Shown here: one piece after another, positions 63,664 to 64,000 of the stretch
How the letters are laid out: every line of letters starts with the position of its first letter
Numbering within the stretch: position 1 is the stretch's first letter
Origin: an uncultured Roseobacter sp.
GTDB lineage: Bacteria > Pseudomonadota > Alphaproteobacteria > Rhodobacterales > Rhodobacteraceae
Assembly (NCBI RefSeq): GCF_947496515.1
Contig: NZ_CANMDB010000003.1
Coordinates: 186,001 to 250,000, forward strand
Direction: 5' to 3'
Length of the DNA: 64,000 nucleotides
The notes under the pieces: generated by a model
The model's input: the letters and a program-made list of their open reading frames with translations, nothing else
What the model was told of the DNA's origin: nothing
The model's database searches: none
Position numbers and translations under genes: made by a program

Positions 63664-64000
63664 TCAGCCCTTCATCGCGTCCCAAAAGCTCTTCACGGAC
63701 GAAAAGAAGCTGGAGGATTCCGGGTTGTTGTTCTCCGAAAGATCCTCGAACTCTGCCAGCAGCTCTTTTTGCCGTGTCGTCAGGTTCACAGGTGTCTCAA
63801 CCGCCAGTTCAATGAACATGTCGCCCGAGCCACCGCCGCGGAGGGCGGGCATGCCTTTGCCCCGAAGCCGCATCTGGCGCCCCGATTGGCTGCCCGGCGG
63901 GATCTGAACCCGGCCGCGACCCCCGTCGATGGTGGGCACCTCGATGGATCCGCCCAGAGCGGCCTTGGCCATCGACACCGGCACCCGGCAAAAGAGGTTG
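63664..64000 (-). CDS. dnaJ: Chaperone DnaJ, C-terminal part (partial)
   Basis: The last 111 residues of DnaJ, running off the window edge. The DnaJ C-terminal domain segment NLFCRVPVSMAKAALGG, then EVPTIDGGRGRVQIPPGSQSG and MRLRGKGMPALRGGGSGDMFIELAVETP are diagnostic. The tail NPESSSFFSSVKSFWDAMKG is typical of alphaproteobacterial DnaJ. It works with DnaK and GrpE in protein folding; dnaK probably lies beyond the edge. It converges with the RTX gene. Confidence 0.95.
   Translation of the reverse strand, partial: NLFCRVPVSMAKAALGGSIEVPTIDGGRGRVQIPPGSQSGRQMRLRGKGMPALRGGGSGDMFIELAVETPVNLTTRQKELLAEFEDLSENNNPESSSFFSSVKSFWDAMKG

Overview
This is a high-GC, gene-dense chromosomal window that looks like an alphaproteobacterium of the order Rhodobacterales (Roseobacter-type marine bacterium). 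The evidence is family content and gene order: TRAP transporter, membrane-bound PuuD urate oxidase, DUF3035/BamF lipoprotein beside lspA-purH, an SDHAF4-type DUF1674 protein, paired dimethylglycine dehydrogenase-like flavoproteins, a VPLPA-CTERM protein, a large RTX protein, and many 4-bp ATGA/GTGA gene overlaps. No rRNA, tRNA, CRISPR array or intact mobile element was seen. Species was not determined.

Layout. 1-8025: a hexuronate module (TRAP permease end, UxaA, two NAD(P)-dependent oxidoreductases, EamA permease and KdgK on +; a mannitol-dehydrogenase-family reductase and UxaC on -), suited to feeding D-galacturonate into 2-keto-3-deoxygluconate. 8468-11520: mutL-rmuC. 11573-17399: a urate/allantoin block: the fused allantoinase-OHCU decarboxylase, ureidoglycine aminohydrolase, ureidoglycolate lyase, NCS2 permease and PuuD on -, with hydroxyisourate hydrolase divergent on +. 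17477-20863: deoC plus a two-domain ALDH16-type dehydrogenase. 21067-29593: minus-strand housekeeping run rsmB, heparinase-like, purH, lspA, DUF3035, active and inactive M16 proteases. 29672-39691: SDHAF4, a small secreted protein, dapB, then the translation/RNA-decay order rbfA-truB-rpsO-pnp, interrupted by six unrelated genes.

39854-44953: Kdo-kinase-like protein, sorted SGNH hydrolase, 1-Cys peroxiredoxin, aldehyde dehydrogenase, Tat-exported L,D-transpeptidase. 45090-51795: RluA-family synthase and a one-carbon cluster of two four-domain FAD/folate flavoproteins around a homocysteine S-methyltransferase. 51808-53384: XRE-cupin regulator, LysE exporter, GFA-like protein. 53645-58599: free-methionine-(R)-sulfoxide reductase, thiolase, STAS/anti-sigma pair, gamma-glutamyltransferase, HspQ. 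58831-64000: SLT lipoprotein, LolA, a 1042-aa RTX protein and the 3' end of dnaJ.

The least expected signal is intergenic. Three dispersed element families recur: (i) four ~20-bp hairpins with different but perfectly compensated stems; (ii) four copies of a 'TTTCAYCTTGCC...ACTC' element with a GGAGG/GGCTCC motif, two carrying a long hairpin tail; (iii) two composite elements with phased 11-bp tandem repeats just downstream of rmuC and of the fRMsr gene. The protein-level leads are the DeoC-ALDH16 pairing, the fused ureide enzyme, and the foreign-looking genes inserted into the rbfA-pnp operon.
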